Of a stretch of 64,000 nucleotides of DNA, positions 17,216 through 26,786 are shown piece by piece. The notes beneath the pieces were generated by a model. It made no database searches, was not told the origin of the DNA, and saw only the letters and a program-made list of their open reading frames with translations. The number at the start of each line of letters is the position of its first letter. Positions within the stretch are counted from its first letter, which is position 1. The stretch comes from Endobugula sp047636495 (GTDB lineage Bacteria; Pseudomonadota; Gammaproteobacteria; Pseudomonadales; Cellvibrionaceae). The stretch lies in contig JBLILH010000013.1 in the NCBI GenBank assembly GCA_047636495.1, positions 1-64,000 of the forward strand, written 5' to 3'. The position numbers were made by a program, and so were the translations under genes.

Positions 17216-18185
17216 CCTTATGTATATGATTAAAAACATTCAGTAAGTCATCACCTAAAGGGGCCTCAATCTTTACTGGAGTACCATCTGGCAAACTAAA
17301 CTGTAACTGAAATGCATGAAGGAACAAACGCTTTAAGCCCGCCGCTCGATAGAAAGTATTAACATCGTTGTCGCAATACCTGTCGTCACCAATAATTGAA
17401 CAGCCAACCGATTGAGAATGCACCCGAATTTGATGTGTTCTGCCGGTTACTGGCTTAGCCTCTACTAAAGTACATGAACGTTCTGCACGCTGATAACGCT
17501 GAATAACTCGGTATTGCGTCAATGACGTTTTCGCTCCTTCGGTATCTAGTTGAGCAATACGCACAAGTCGCGCACCCGTCGCCAACTGATTCTTAATCAG
17601 TGGTTCATTAACCGACTTTCTTCTATTCGGCCACCGACCATCGACCAATGCGTGGTAAATTTTTTGTACACGCCTTTCACGTAACTCTTGCTGAAGAAAA
17701 CGTAAGCTACTGCGTTTTTTCGCAATCATTATACAACCGGATGTATCCCTATCTAACCGATGGACTAATTCTAAAAAACGGCTATCAGGTCTAATTTGCC
17801 GGAAGCTTTCGATAAGACCAAGGCTAATACCACTGCCTCCATGAACAGCCAATCCAGACGGCTTGTTGACCACCAACACATCATTATTCTCGAACAATAT
17901 GGAGGATTCAAGAAGCTGAGCTAAGTGTTGGCTAGGCTGGGGAGGCGTATCACGCTGACTCACACGAATCGGTGGGACACGGACCACATCACCATCACAA
18001 AGTTTGTATTCAGGTTTCACCCTTCCTTTGTTAACGCGCACCTCCCCTTTACGCACAATGCGATAAATTCGGGACTTAGGCACACCCTTTAAACGGCTGA
18101 GCAAAAAATTATCAATCCGTTGCGCCGTATTACCCGCGTCAATGGTGATAAATTGCACGGAGTTAAAAACATCAGATTCATTCAT
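17205..18185 (-). CDS. rluC: 23S rRNA pseudouridine(955/2504/2580) synthase
   Basis: RluC isomerises three uridines of 23S rRNA. The 326-residue protein has an N-terminal S4 RNA-binding domain (about residues 20-75, RIDNFLLSRLKGVPKSRIY). It then has the RluA catalytic domain with the essential Asp (D145) in VHRLDRDTSGCIMIAK, plus PVTGRTHQIRVH. Divergent placement opposite rne is the classic gammaproteobacterial arrangement and supports RluC over its paralogues. Confidence 0.95.
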   Translation of the reverse strand: MNESDVFNSVQFITIDAGNTAQRIDNFLLSRLKGVPKSRIYRIVRKGEVRVNKGRVKPEYKLCDGDVVRVPPIRVSQRDTPPQPSQHLAQLLESSILFENNDVLVVNKPSGLAVHGGSGISLGLIESFRQIRPDSRFLELVHRLDRDTSGCIMIAKKRSSLRFLQQELRERRVQKIYHALVDGRWPNRRKSVNEPLIKNQLATGARLVRIAQLDTEGAKTSLTQYRVIQRYQRAERSCTLVEAKPVTGRTHQIRVHSQSVGCSIIGDDRYCDNDVNTFYRAAGLKRLFLHAFQLQFSLPDGTPVKIEAPLGDDLLNVFNHIHKDAT

Positions 18186-19272
18186 AGCTGGGATAATACC
18201 AGCTTGCTTACAATAATTCGCCGCAAAATTTTAAAATGATCATCTTAAAATGACTCAAATTAGACGACCGCTACTAGACCTATTTAACTGGCAGCCCTTA
18301 TTCGATTGTGGTAGGTCACGTTTACTGCTAAACTCAGTCTGTGGTGTATTTACGATTTCCGAATAATATACGTTGTATTTATGATTAACATAAAACAACA
18401 AAGATATTATTTTAAAGGAAACAACCGAAGTACCCAACTGCTTGTGCACCTATTTATTAGGTAACTGAAGATTCGGCTAGCATGTATGAAGTCAATGATT
18501 ACAGAACTTAACAAATAGCGGCAAAAATTAAGACAGCAAGCAACAATACAGCTGTGATGGTTGGCGATTGAACAACACAAAACCAACTAAGCACATAAAC
18601 AATGACCCATGTAAGAACAACGTGTTTACAAAAAACACTACTGACATCTTTTGCAAAACATCATGTTATCGGACAATGCCAACAGGCCTAATCGTTAACC
18701 GTCGTAGCGAAAGTATAAAAACAGAATATATTATTTTTAGAGGAACACTCTTGGGGTGTTGATATAGAACATCTCAGGGACAAAGAGTAACTAGGCTGAC
18801 GTTTCTTATTGGATTTATCCACCGAAGAAACTCATCGTAAAGTAGTGGACAACAAATTTCGCTGGAAGTAATGAATCTGCGAACGCCTAAATTTCTGACT
18901 GACCCATTAGTGTTGATCAGGCATATAAGGTTTACTTTACTGGTTGTAGTGCTAAAACATAGCAACAACATCAACCAATAATGCCTAGTATAGATATACC
19001 GCAAGCCCCACTCACACGGGGAGCGCGAACAGGAATAATAAATAATTTGGCAAAAAAGCCTAATTTGGCATGGGAAAAGTCACGAAACACGACTTTTGTG
19101 TCAAAAACAGATTAGTTATCACTCTACACTGCGTAGTTTTTGGTATACGTTGGCAATGTGACGATGAATAAATATCGTTTATTTATTCTCGGTTATATCG
19201 CTGCCGCTCTTTTTTTCTATCCATCAATTCTGTTTTTCATAGTCACTAGTGAAATTACTAGGAAAAATCACT
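18186..19272. other. Long rluC-rne divergent intergenic region / rne leader
   Basis: About 1.1 kb without a convincing gene. Small open frames (e.g. 18568-18762 plus, 18774-19004 minus) lack family features and good ribosome sites. In related bacteria this gap carries divergent promoters and a long rne 5' UTR whose hairpins are RNase E targets in its feedback control. A similar role here is inferred from position. The stretch just before rne (19141-19272) is AT-rich with short inverted repeats such as around GAATAAATATCGTTTATTTATTC. Confidence 0.6.
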
Positions 19273-21954
19273 ATGAAAAGAATGCTTATTAATGCCACCC
19301 AACCAGAAGAACTTCGAGTTGCCTTAGTCGATGGTCAGTGGATGTATGATCTTGATATCGAAAACCGTACCCGCGAACAAAAAAAATCCAACATCTATAA
19401 AGGTAAAATCACCCGCGTTGAGGCTAGTTTAGAAGCTGCGTTCGTTGAGTATGGCGCTGACCGCCATGGATTTTTGCCACTGAAAGAAATTTCTCGTGAA
19501 TACTTCATTAAACAGCCAAAAGACATTGAAGGTCGCTTTAAGATCAAAGATGTGCTTAAAGAAGGCACAGAAGTTATTGTCCAAGTGGACAAAGAAGAGC
19601 GCGGCAATAAAGGCGCAGCACTAACTACATTTATCAGTCTTGCAGGTCGCTGCATGGTGTTAATGCCAAACAATCCCCGTGGCGGTGGTATTTCGAGGCG
19701 TATTGAAGGGGAGGAGCGCAACGAGTTACGCCAAACTCTCTCGCAAATTGATGTACCCAAAGGCATGAGTGTTATTGTTCGTACATCGGGCATTGGCCGA
19801 AGCGCTGAAGAACTTCAGTGGGATTTAAACTATCTGCTACAACTATGGACCTCGATTAAAACCGAAGCTGATAACTCAAAGGCACCTCATTTCATTTTCC
19901 AAGAAAGTAACGTTATTATTCGTGCAATACGCGATTACTTACGTCCTGATATCGGCGAAGTTATTGTTGACAATATAGAAACCTATAACCTTGCAACCGC
20001 CTTCGTTCAACAAGTAATGCCAAACTATAAAAGTAAGGTAAAATTTTACGAAGACGAAACACCTCTATTTAATCGCTATCAAATTGAAAGCCAAATCGAA
20101 ACCGCTTACGAACGTGAAGTTAATTTACCTTCTGGCGGGTCGATTGTCATTGATGTGACCGAAGCATTAATTGCCATCGATATTAACTCTGCCCGCGCAA
20201 CGAAGGGGGGCGATATTGAAGAGACCGCCCTGCAAACTAACTTAGAAGCGGCCGATGAAATTGCACGGCAACTCCGCTTACGTGATATTGGCGGCCTTAT
20301 CGTTATCGATTTTATTGATATGCATCCAGCACGCAATCAGCGCGCAGTAGAAGAACGTATGCAAAACGCACTCACAATGGATCGTGCACGTGTACAAGTC
20401 GGTCGTATTTCTCGCTTTGGCTTACTTGAGATGTCACGTCAACGTTTACGACCATCACTAGGCGAAACCACTTCTAAAGTGTGCCCTCGCTGTAGTGGTC
20501 ATGGCAGCATCCGTTCAACGAAATCTATCGCACTTTCTATCCTTCGCTTAGTTGAAGAAGAAGCACAAAAAGATCGCAGTGCAGAAATTAGAGCGATTAC
20601 GCCAGTAAAAGTCGCGACTTATCTACTTAACGAAAAACGTAAAATTATTTCCGGCATCGAAGCAAATAATAAAACACGCATTGTTATTGTGCCTAATGCA
20701 GACATGGTGACGCCGCATTACGAAGTGCAGCGCCTACGTGATGACGAGGGTGAAAACTTTGAGACCAGCTATAGAATCACTGGTACTCAAGAAGACAATT
20801 CGTTAGAAGATAACCAACCTGCAGCACCGATTCCTCAAGCAGCGGTTCAACAGGTTGCACCGACACAACCCGCACCTGAGTCAACAGAACTAAAAGAAAA
20901 AGAAGAACCGAAAAAAACCGGCTTCATCTCCACTCTTTTAACGAAGATAGAATCGTTGCTGGCGCCTAAAAAGAAAGAGGAAGTTACACAAGAGGATGCG
21001 AAAAAACCAAATACTAATCGCAACCAAAGCCGCCGTAGAAATAACAACCGTCGGCCCCGTAGTGACAATCGCAACGACAAGCTAAACGAGAGTCGTAACG
21101 ACAATCGTAATGAGCGTAATAATGATAAGAGTAGCGATCGCACTGACACTTCACCTGAAAAAAATAGTGATAGCAGTAACGAAAAAGGCTCTAGCGTCAA
21201 CGAGAGAAATCGCAATAATCGTCGTAGAAATAGTCAACGCAAACCAAGAAGTGACGCACAAGACAATACCGTGGTGAATGACGACACGGCACCAGCCTCT
21301 AGCCCGGCACAGGAAAACGATAAAGGTAACGAAGATCGCCCAGAGCGTCGCCCCAATAATCGTAAGCCACGCAACAAGCAGCGTTCACGTGGCCGGAAGG
21401 TAGATACTGATGTTAGTGAACAACCCGCTGACAACTCAGTAACGAGCACTGCTGAAGCGAATACTACGGGAACAAAAAACACAGGTAACGCAGTCGCGAC
21501 AGAGGCAAGCGCTCAAGCACATATCAACAGGCCAGCGACTGAAAATAATTCGGCTACAGAGAATTCCCAAGCAACAAGTAACGAAGAGATAAGTTCAAAG
21601 CCGACGCCATCTCACTCAATAAAGGATTCCGTTGCGGATGAAAAAGTAGCTTCCACACCGATTGTCGAAAATCCCTCGGCGCAACAAAAACCTGCTTCAA
21701 CCGCACCCGCTCCTAAAAAAGAAGTGATCGCTAATACAGTCGAAAAAGTGAAGCAACCTTATGTTCGCTCGGATAACGACCCGCGCATTAATGCAAAACC
21801 GATAACAGATCTGGTGATTAACACAACACCGCTTAACAGTTTTATTGGACAGCCTCTAGATACTGTTAAACCCGCCGCTATCGATCATCAGCCGCGTCAG
21901 CTCTCTAGACCCGCTAACGATCCCAGAGCGTCTAAAGATGTTAATACTGGTTAA
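19273..21954 (+). CDS. rne: Ribonuclease E
   Basis: RNase E starts mRNA decay, matures 9S rRNA and tRNAs, and scaffolds the degradosome at the inner membrane. I start at ATG 19273 (MKRMLINATQPEELRVALVDG), the universal N-terminus; a GTG at 19249 lies upstream. Order: S1 RNA-binding domain (about 35-125), 5' sensor, DNase-I-like catalytic domain (GGLIVIDFIDMHPARNQ) and the Zn-link CPRCSGHG. A long disordered C-terminal half follows, with an Arg/Asn/Asp-rich stretch (about 570-720) that would bind RNA. Total 893 residues. Confidence 0.97.
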   Translation: MKRMLINATQPEELRVALVDGQWMYDLDIENRTREQKKSNIYKGKITRVEASLEAAFVEYGADRHGFLPLKEISREYFIKQPKDIEGRFKIKDVLKEGTEVIVQVDKEERGNKGAALTTFISLAGRCMVLMPNNPRGGGISRRIEGEERNELRQTLSQIDVPKGMSVIVRTSGIGRSAEELQWDLNYLLQLWTSIKTEADNSKAPHFIFQESNVIIRAIRDYLRPDIGEVIVDNIETYNLATAFVQQVMPNYKSKVKFYEDETPLFNRYQIESQIETAYEREVNLPSGGSIVIDVTEALIAIDINSARATKGGDIEETALQTNLEAADEIARQLRLRDIGGLIVIDFIDMHPARNQRAVEERMQNALTMDRARVQVGRISRFGLLEMSRQRLRPSLGETTSKVCPRCSGHGSIRSTKSIALSILRLVEEEAQKDRSAEIRAITPVKVATYLLNEKRKIISGIEANNKTRIVIVPNADMVTPHYEVQRLRDDEGENFETSYRITGTQEDNSLEDNQPAAPIPQAAVQQVAPTQPAPESTELKEKEEPKKTGFISTLLTKIESLLAPKKKEEVTQEDAKKPNTNRNQSRRRNNNRRPRSDNRNDKLNESRNDNRNERNNDKSSDRTDTSPEKNSDSSNEKGSSVNERNRNNRRRNSQRKPRSDAQDNTVVNDDTAPASSPAQENDKGNEDRPERRPNNRKPRNKQRSRGRKVDTDVSEQPADNSVTSTAEANTTGTKNTGNAVATEASAQAHINRPATENNSATENSQATSNEEISSKPTPSHSIKDSVADEKVASTPIVENPSAQQKPASTAPAPKKEVIANTVEKVKQPYVRSDNDPRINAKPITDLVINTTPLNSFIGQPLDTVKPAAIDHQPRQLSRPANDPRASKDVNTG

Positions 21955-22008
21955 AATAAATATTAATGTGTAAAAAGACATGTGGCCAACATTTTACTTG
22001 GTGAATAA

Positions 22009-22058
22009 AACAACTTTTATAAGAAGACGATTTTTAGTCTCTTAGAAGAGTTGTTTTT
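22009..22058 (+). terminator. Likely rho-independent terminator after rne
   Basis: AACAACTTTT at 22009-22018 pairs with AAGAGTTGTT at 22046-22055 (one mismatch). An inner AGAC/GTCT pairing and a short run of T (to 22058) are also present. It lies about 55 bases past the rne stop. Confidence 0.55.
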
Positions 22059-22130
22059 GGTTTCGATGCATATAAAAAGACTACGAAAATAATTTATAGC
22101 GAAAAATGTTAATTAAATAGTCATTTAGAG

Positions 22131-22158
22131 TTGATGCAGAACAAAACCTCTGTATAAT
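22131..22158 (+). promoter_or_regulatory. Sigma-70 promoter of tRNA-Ser
   Basis: TTGATG (22131-22136) and TATAAT (22153-22158) are separated by 16 bases. The -10 box ends 10 bases before the first base of the tRNA, which places the start of transcription just upstream of it. The -10 is a perfect consensus. Confidence 0.75.
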
Positions 22159-22168
22159 TCTTTTTATT

Positions 22169-22256
22169 GGAGAGGTGGCAGAGTGGCCGAATGCGGTGGT
22201 CTTGAAAACCATTGAGTGTAATAGCTCCCAGGGTTCGAATCCCTGCCTCTCCACCA
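22169..22256 (+). tRNA. tRNA-Ser (anticodon UGA), CCA encoded
   Basis: A full class II tRNA folds by eye. The acceptor is GGAGAGG with CCTCTCC. The anticodon loop CTTGAAA gives UGA. The long variable arm has a GAG/CTC stem, and the T-arm is CAGGG-TTCGAAT-CCCTG. The CCA is encoded at 22254-22256. The discriminator base reads A; many bacterial tRNA-Ser have G there. It reads UCA and, by wobble, other UCN codons. Confidence 0.97.
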
Positions 22257-22270
22257 TTATTAAGAACATA

Positions 22271-22300
22271 AAAAAACCTTGTTTTTACAAGGTTTTTTTA
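22271..22300 (+). terminator. Rho-independent terminator of tRNA-Ser
   Basis: AAAAAACCTTGT (22271-22282) and ACAAGGTTTTTT (22287-22298) form a perfect 12-bp stem with a 4-T loop, ending in a T-run. It lies 15 bases after the CCA. The A-run on the other side makes it usable in both directions, so it could also end transcripts from the degraded antiporter locus. Confidence 0.9.
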
Positions 22301-22395
22301 TGTTTGACAATTAAATACTCTTGGTCATTTTTACACGCACAGGGCTAAACAGTTGTCGTCCGGCATTCATTGAATAAATTTCAGTCAACTACTAT

Positions 22396-23454
22396 CTACG
22401 CTGTCGCTTTTCTTTTTAACAGATGAATATCTAAGTTAGCAAAACCGTTACCTACTTCCGCATAGAAATTAAATACCTCGTCAACACTGCTTTCTAATAA
22501 CAGCGCCTCCTCATTTTTGTATTTAGCAACACCGGCTGTTCGTCCTTTAAAGTCGCGCTTATTTAACTGTTTTTGCGCCTCTAAAACATTGAGACAACTC
22601 AGTATAGAAAACATGATCAAACGCACATTATCTAATGGAGTGCATGACCAAAAGGCTGGGTCTTTTGTATCACCATAAATAACATTACGACCGACAGCGC
22701 AAGGTGATTCAACACGCCCCCGGTCCATATCAATACTACAAATTATCTGCTCACTATTTTCATTCAAATTATTGTAAGCCAGTACCGACCTGCCCCATGC
22801 CCACGATTAGAATAACCGCATCACCCAACTTGGCCATTTGATCTTCTAGTAAATGCTGCGTGCCTTATAAATGGTTAAGCTGTGCAAACCAGCGCTGAAA
22901 TAAGCTATGGCCATGGGCATTCACCACGCCAGAGTAAACAAATCACAGCGACACACTCAACGCCATAATAATTAGCCATTTTTTTCTAGCGGGCCTTGAG
23001 CAACACTGATAGAAAAGACAATAAGCCCAAACTCACTATAGTTAGCCAAGCTAAGTGATATTAAAAAAGCAGTTCGCGCTCGTAATTTTAAGTACGTTAA
23101 CTAGAGAAAAACCAATTAATGCTGCACTAGCCAGATTCAGATCGACAAAATATATCAAACCGAGCATAGTAAGAAACAGACTATTTATTGTTGTTAAAGA
23201 TTTTATGACACTCATATGCTCGTTAGCACCTGCCCATATCTCGGCTTTAAATAAGCTACTCACATTTAACTTAAGCCCAATGGTGAACCACAACATCACG
23301 CCGATATCACCGAGTATATCTAATGTCGAGGTCGGTACTACTCCATAGGCATGTAAGCCGAAACCTGCCACCAAGTAACCGATTAATGGCGGTAGTTTAA
23401 TTTACCAGCTACAAATCCGCACACAAAGGCGATAAAAACCCATAAAAAATCCAT
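22396..23454 (-). pseudogene. Kef/YbaL-type cation:proton antiporter with TrkA-N domain, degraded
   Basis: Pieces of one CPA2 antiporter can be followed on the minus strand through several frames. From ATG 23454, with a strong AAAGGGGG site, comes MDFLWVFIAFVCGFVAGKLN. Next are YLVAGFGLHAYGVVPTST and FTIGLKLNVSSLFK, then SLANYSEFGLIVFSISVAQG. After these comes the TrkA-N nucleotide-binding turn VILIVGMGQVGTG, and in another frame GRNVIYGDTKDPAFW. At least three frameshifts and two in-frame stops (in SVSL*FVYS and NHL*GTQH) interrupt it. An intact protein would export K+ or Na+ against H+ under ligand control. It is dead here. Confidence 0.88.
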
Positions 23455-23649
23455 TGCATTACCCCCTTTAGCATTCAATGTATTGATAAGCACTATTAAT
23501 AGTGCTGTTGACGGCCACGACCCACTTTTTGATATATTACATACGGTGACGTTTTTTGGAACAGCTGATACGGACGCAACGGAAAAACGTACAATTTGTA
23601 TAAAGATACGTACAATCGTGTCGTAGTCGCTCACAGAGAAAATACTTTT

Positions 23650-24285
23650 ATGGTTCATTTTAGTCAATCAGACCTTGATGGGATGGCGCAGCGCTTTCGC
23701 GCCAATTTCATCAATTCTCTTTCGGGGTTTAAGAGTGCTAACTTAGTCGGTACAGTTAACTTACAGCAGCAAAACAATCTTTGTATTGTTAGTTCTGTTT
23801 TTCATATTGGTGCAGACCCAGCTCTAATGGGTTTTATTAACCGTCCGCATTCTGTTGATCGCCATACCTTAGAAAACCTGATTGAAACCGGTTACTACAC
23901 CTTAAACCACGTACACACGGGTATTATTGACCAAGCCCATCAAACGTCGGCGCGCTATACCCGTGATGAATCCGAATTCACGGGGACAGGTCTAACACCG
24001 TTATGGCGCGATGAATTCACTGCACCGTTTGTCAGTGAAAGTTTTGTTCGCATTGGTATGAAATATAGAGAGCACCATACGCTAATGAACAATACCGTCA
24101 TGGTACTAGGTGAGATTGTCATGGTGGATTTACCCCAAGACAGTGTTAAAGAAGATGGGTTTGTAGATATGACCACAACTAATACTGTTGCGGTATCGGG
24201 TTTAGACAGCTACCATTCTCCCAGAAAAGTGAAACGTCTAGGGTATGCCAAACCACATCAACCAGTATGTATTATTGACAACTAA
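23650..24285 (+). CDS. Flavin reductase-like / FMN-binding domain protein
   Basis: ATG 23650 (MVHFSQSDLDGM) gives 211 residues; the open frame begins 18 codons earlier. The protein has a split-barrel flavin-reductase-like pattern. NLVGTVNLQQQNNLCIVSSVFHIG is the substrate and FMN side, and MGFINRPHS is the typical mid-barrel strand. ETGYYTLNHVH (an N-x-L/V motif) and a late MVLGEIVMVDLP strand follow. Family members bind FMN and reduce flavins or act on other small molecules. The partner is unknown. It stands alone between the dead antiporter and yccA. Confidence 0.8.
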   Translation: MVHFSQSDLDGMAQRFRANFINSLSGFKSANLVGTVNLQQQNNLCIVSSVFHIGADPALMGFINRPHSVDRHTLENLIETGYYTLNHVHTGIIDQAHQTSARYTRDESEFTGTGLTPLWRDEFTAPFVSESFVRIGMKYREHHTLMNNTVMVLGEIVMVDLPQDSVKEDGFVDMTTTNTVAVSGLDSYHSPRKVKRLGYAKPHQPVCIIDN

Positions 24286-24490
24286 GACCTCGGTTAACCA
24301 GAACGATTACACACAAAGAATCTGGGGTTGATATTGCGCAGTTTTTTCGTATGATAAATCTTGAATAAATGGGAGAGAATCCCCAGATAGTGGTAGAATG
24401 AGCGAGACAGTGGTGGCCAGATCACCCAGGCACTCGTGTTATATATATTAACAACATACAACAGCGAACAACTACTCAGCAGAGGTTATT

Positions 24491-25174
24491 ATGCAAGACA
24501 TTTACAATTCGCAAACGGCCACATCTAGTGCGTCGTCAGAGACTAACAAAGTACTCCGCAACACCTACGCCCTACTTGCCATGACACTGCTTTTTAGTGC
24601 GGTCACCGCAAGTATCACTATGGCTATTGGATTGGGCCATGGTGCGGCATTAATTATGATGCTAGCTGCACTTGCGATTGTCTGGTTTGTGCTTCCGCGC
24701 ACAGCCAATTCTGGCGCAGGAATCTTTGTTGTATTTGCTTTTACTGGCTTGTTAGGCGGCGCATTAGGGCCAATGTTAAATTACTACTTAAGCATGGCTA
24801 ATGGCGGCTCAATTGTCATGCAAGCACTGGGCGGTACCGCACTCGTGTTCTTCTCATTATCGGCCTATGTCTTAACCACGCGTAAAGACTTTAGCTTTAT
24901 GGGTGGGTTCTTAGCTACTGGGCTTATTGTCGCGATTGTAGCAATGATAGGGATGTTTGTTGCCTCAATGTTTGGTATTGCGGTTTCAGGCTTTAGTTTA
25001 GCCATTAGCGGGCTAGTGGTATTACTGATGTCAGGTTTTATTTTGTATGACACAAGCCGTATTATTAATGGCGGTGAGACCAACTATTTAATGGCGACTA
25101 CGTCTTTATATCTCAACATTTACAACTTATTCACTAGCCTACTACACATTCTAGGCGTGATGGGCGACGACTAA
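24491..25174 (+). CDS. yccA: Bax inhibitor-1 / YccA family inner-membrane protein
   Basis: The 227 residues form about seven hydrophobic segments after a polar N-terminus, with the BI-1 family ending LYDTSRIINGGETNYLMATTSLYLNIYNLFTSLL (seen as LYDTSRII ... LYLNIYNLF). In E. coli YccA modulates the membrane protease FtsH. It is encoded next to tusE there, and here it precedes tusDCBE, which supports the name. A ribosome site (AGAGGTTATT) precedes ATG 24491, and a strong terminator follows it. Confidence 0.88.
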   Translation: MQDIYNSQTATSSASSETNKVLRNTYALLAMTLLFSAVTASITMAIGLGHGAALIMMLAALAIVWFVLPRTANSGAGIFVVFAFTGLLGGALGPMLNYYLSMANGGSIVMQALGGTALVFFSLSAYVLTTRKDFSFMGGFLATGLIVAIVAMIGMFVASMFGIAVSGFSLAISGLVVLLMSGFILYDTSRIINGGETNYLMATTSLYLNIYNLFTSLLHILGVMGDD

Positions 25175-25235
25175 CCCATATGGATAACCTGCTAAGTAAA
25201 TCATTAATGGATTTAATTAGCGACGACTAGTGACC

Positions 25236-25261
25236 AAAAACCCCATTACTGGGGTTTTTTT
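25236..25261 (+). terminator. Rho-independent terminator after yccA
   Basis: AAAAACCCCA (25236-25245) pairs with TGGGGTTTTT (25250-25259) around a 4-base loop, followed by further T. It separates yccA from the tus operon, whose first codon is 15 bases on. Confidence 0.9.
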
Positions 25262-25276
25262 GTATACAATATTCTT

Positions 25277-25666
25277 ATGATTTTTTCACTCGCCATTTAT
25301 TCCACCCCCTCTTCGCAATCGCAGGATAGCGCTTATCGCTTTGCCAATGCACTATTGGCGCAAGGACACACCTTATTTCGTGTGTTCTTCTATCATGACG
25401 GTGTCTATCAAGGATCGCAGCTTAGCTGTCCACCGCAAGATGAAGTCAACCTGACGACACGCTGGCAAACATTAGCAGAATCCCACGGCGTCGATCTTGT
25501 AGTATGCATTGCTGCCGGTTTACGTCGAGGGGTGATTGATAGGAAAGAAGCACAGCGTTATGAAAAAGGTCATCATAACCTTGCTAGCGGTTTTGAATTA
25601 TCTGGACTAGGACAATTAGTTGAAGCAGCAGTCCAGTCTGATCGCTTAATCACCTTTGGCGGATAA
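25277..25666 (+). CDS. tusD: Sulfurtransferase complex subunit TusD
   Basis: TusBCD relays persulfide sulfur from IscS-TusA to TusE for 2-thiolation of wobble uridines in tRNA Glu, Gln and Lys. The 129-residue DsrE-like protein carries the active Cys in LVVCIAAGLRRGV, near residue 78. It also has the typical FFYHDGVYQGSQL strand and a C-terminal SGLGQLVEAAVQSDRLITFG. It starts the tusDCB-tusE operon; tusC follows without a gap. Confidence 0.95.
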   Translation: MIFSLAIYSTPSSQSQDSAYRFANALLAQGHTLFRVFFYHDGVYQGSQLSCPPQDEVNLTTRWQTLAESHGVDLVVCIAAGLRRGVIDRKEAQRYEKGHHNLASGFELSGLGQLVEAAVQSDRLITFGG

Positions 25667-25675
25667 GTGACAACC

Positions 25676-26047
25676 ATGACGAGACCGACAAAGAAAAAAA
25701 TACTATTTATCTTACGCCATGCGCCCTATGGGAGTAGTCTTGCAAAAGAAGGTATTGACGCCATACTTGCTACCTCTGCGTACGAGCAAGATTTGTCGGT
25801 GGTGTTTATTGACGATGGGGTATTCCAGTTGACCCGTGATCATCACACGGAATCTATCGAGCAAAAAAACATTTCTCGCGTGTTAGTGGCATTACCCATT
25901 TATGACATTACACAACTATTTGTTTGTGCATCATCTTTACGCGCAAGAGGTATCAATCATGTCGACCTTCAAGAGGGTATTGCATCACTCGACCACGACG
26001 CTTTACAGCAATTATGTAAACAACAAGATCACCTGTTGAGTTTTTGA
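25676..26047 (+). CDS. tusC: Sulfurtransferase complex subunit TusC
   Basis: ATG 25676 gives MTRPTKKKILFILRHAPYG and 123 residues; a GTG directly after the tusD stop (25667) is the alternative. The DsrF-like fold shows in HAPYGSSLAKEGIDAIL and VVFIDDGVFQL. TusC is structural in the BCD hexamer and lacks the relay Cys. Its last codons overlap the tusB start. Confidence 0.93.
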   Translation: MTRPTKKKILFILRHAPYGSSLAKEGIDAILATSAYEQDLSVVFIDDGVFQLTRDHHTESIEQKNISRVLVALPIYDITQLFVCASSLRARGINHVDLQEGIASLDHDALQQLCKQQDHLLSF

Positions 26048-26352
26048 TGATGGGCGCTATTTTACATATTATTAATCAATCACCTTTTTCAAGTAAAGTA
26101 ATAGAACAGTGCTTTGAAAGGTTACACCAAGACGATGGCATTATTTTATTAGAGGATGGGATTTACTGCGCAATGCAACATCAGCCCTTCGCTGCGCAAA
26201 TACAGTCTTTATCGCAATGTTATGCCATTGAAAATGACAGTAAAGCTCGTGGTATCAACACCGATCAACTACTCAGCAACGTCAATTTAATTGGCTACGA
26301 TGAATTTGTTGCGCTGGCCGTTGAATATCCGTTGAATCAAAGCTGGTATTAG
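26044..26352 (+). CDS. tusB: Sulfurtransferase complex subunit TusB
   Basis: This 102-residue DsrH-like protein starts in an ATGATG that overlaps the tusC stop by 4 bases, so it is coupled. LHIINQSPFSS, DDGIILLEDGIYCAM and a late NLIGYDEFVALAVEY-like segment are family marks. It is the smallest subunit of the TusBCD sulfur relay. Confidence 0.92.
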   Translation: MMMGAILHIINQSPFSSKVIEQCFERLHQDDGIILLEDGIYCAMQHQPFAAQIQSLSQCYAIENDSKARGINTDQLLSNVNLIGYDEFVALAVEYPLNQSWY

Positions 26353-26365
26353 ACAAAAAATAGCC

Positions 26366-26743
26366 GTGAGCGAAATGACAGAAATGTGTAAAAAGGATCT
26401 ACAATATACCGTTGAGAAAATGTTGGCGGGGAAAATGATTTCGGTTGATAAGGAAGGCTATTTACGCAATTTATCAGAGTGGTCAGAGGACGTTGCAAGC
26501 GCAGTCGCGCTTGCAGAAGGGATTACACTCAGCAAAGATCACTGGGGTATTATTCATTTATTACGTGAGTTCTATCAAACCTTTGAAGTCTCTCCAGCAA
26601 TGCGCCCTTTAGTCAAATATATAGGCATAAAGCTAGGGAAAGAAAAAGCCAACAGTATTTATTTATTACGCTTATTTCCTCCTAGCCCCGCAAAAATAGC
26701 CAGTAAGATTGCCGGACTACCACGCCCCACTAATTGTTTATAA
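26366..26743 (+). CDS. tusE: TusE/DsrC-type sulfur carrier
   Basis: The 125-residue frame shows DKEGYLRNLSEWSEDVA, the HWGIIHLLREFYQ motif and the strictly conserved C-terminal arm ending GLPRPTNCL, whose penultimate Cys accepts persulfide from TusD and hands it to MnmA. The second Cys found in true dissimilatory DsrC is not at the expected place, which fits TusE. The exact start is unclear: GTG 26366 or one of two nearby ATGs (26375, 26384). Confidence 0.93.
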   Translation: MSEMTEMCKKDLQYTVEKMLAGKMISVDKEGYLRNLSEWSEDVASAVALAEGITLSKDHWGIIHLLREFYQTFEVSPAMRPLVKYIGIKLGKEKANSIYLLRLFPPSPAKIASKIAGLPRPTNCL

Positions 26744-26786
26744 CCTCTTTGAAGACCGCTTTCCTTCAACATAGCCGTTTTTTTGA

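Noticed and set aside
18568..18762. 64-residue plus-strand ORF upstream of rne
   Set aside because: Asn/Thr/Lys-rich, no ribosome site, no recognised family.
20847..21215. Leu/Ser/Arg-rich minus-strand frame inside rne
   Set aside because: Antisense of the Arg/Asn/Asp-rich C-terminal half of RNase E; composition explained by the sense codons.
22081..22269. Minus-strand 62-residue frame across the tRNA-Ser
   Set aside because: It is the antisense translation of the tRNA (GFEPWELLHS... pattern), a well-known false ORF.
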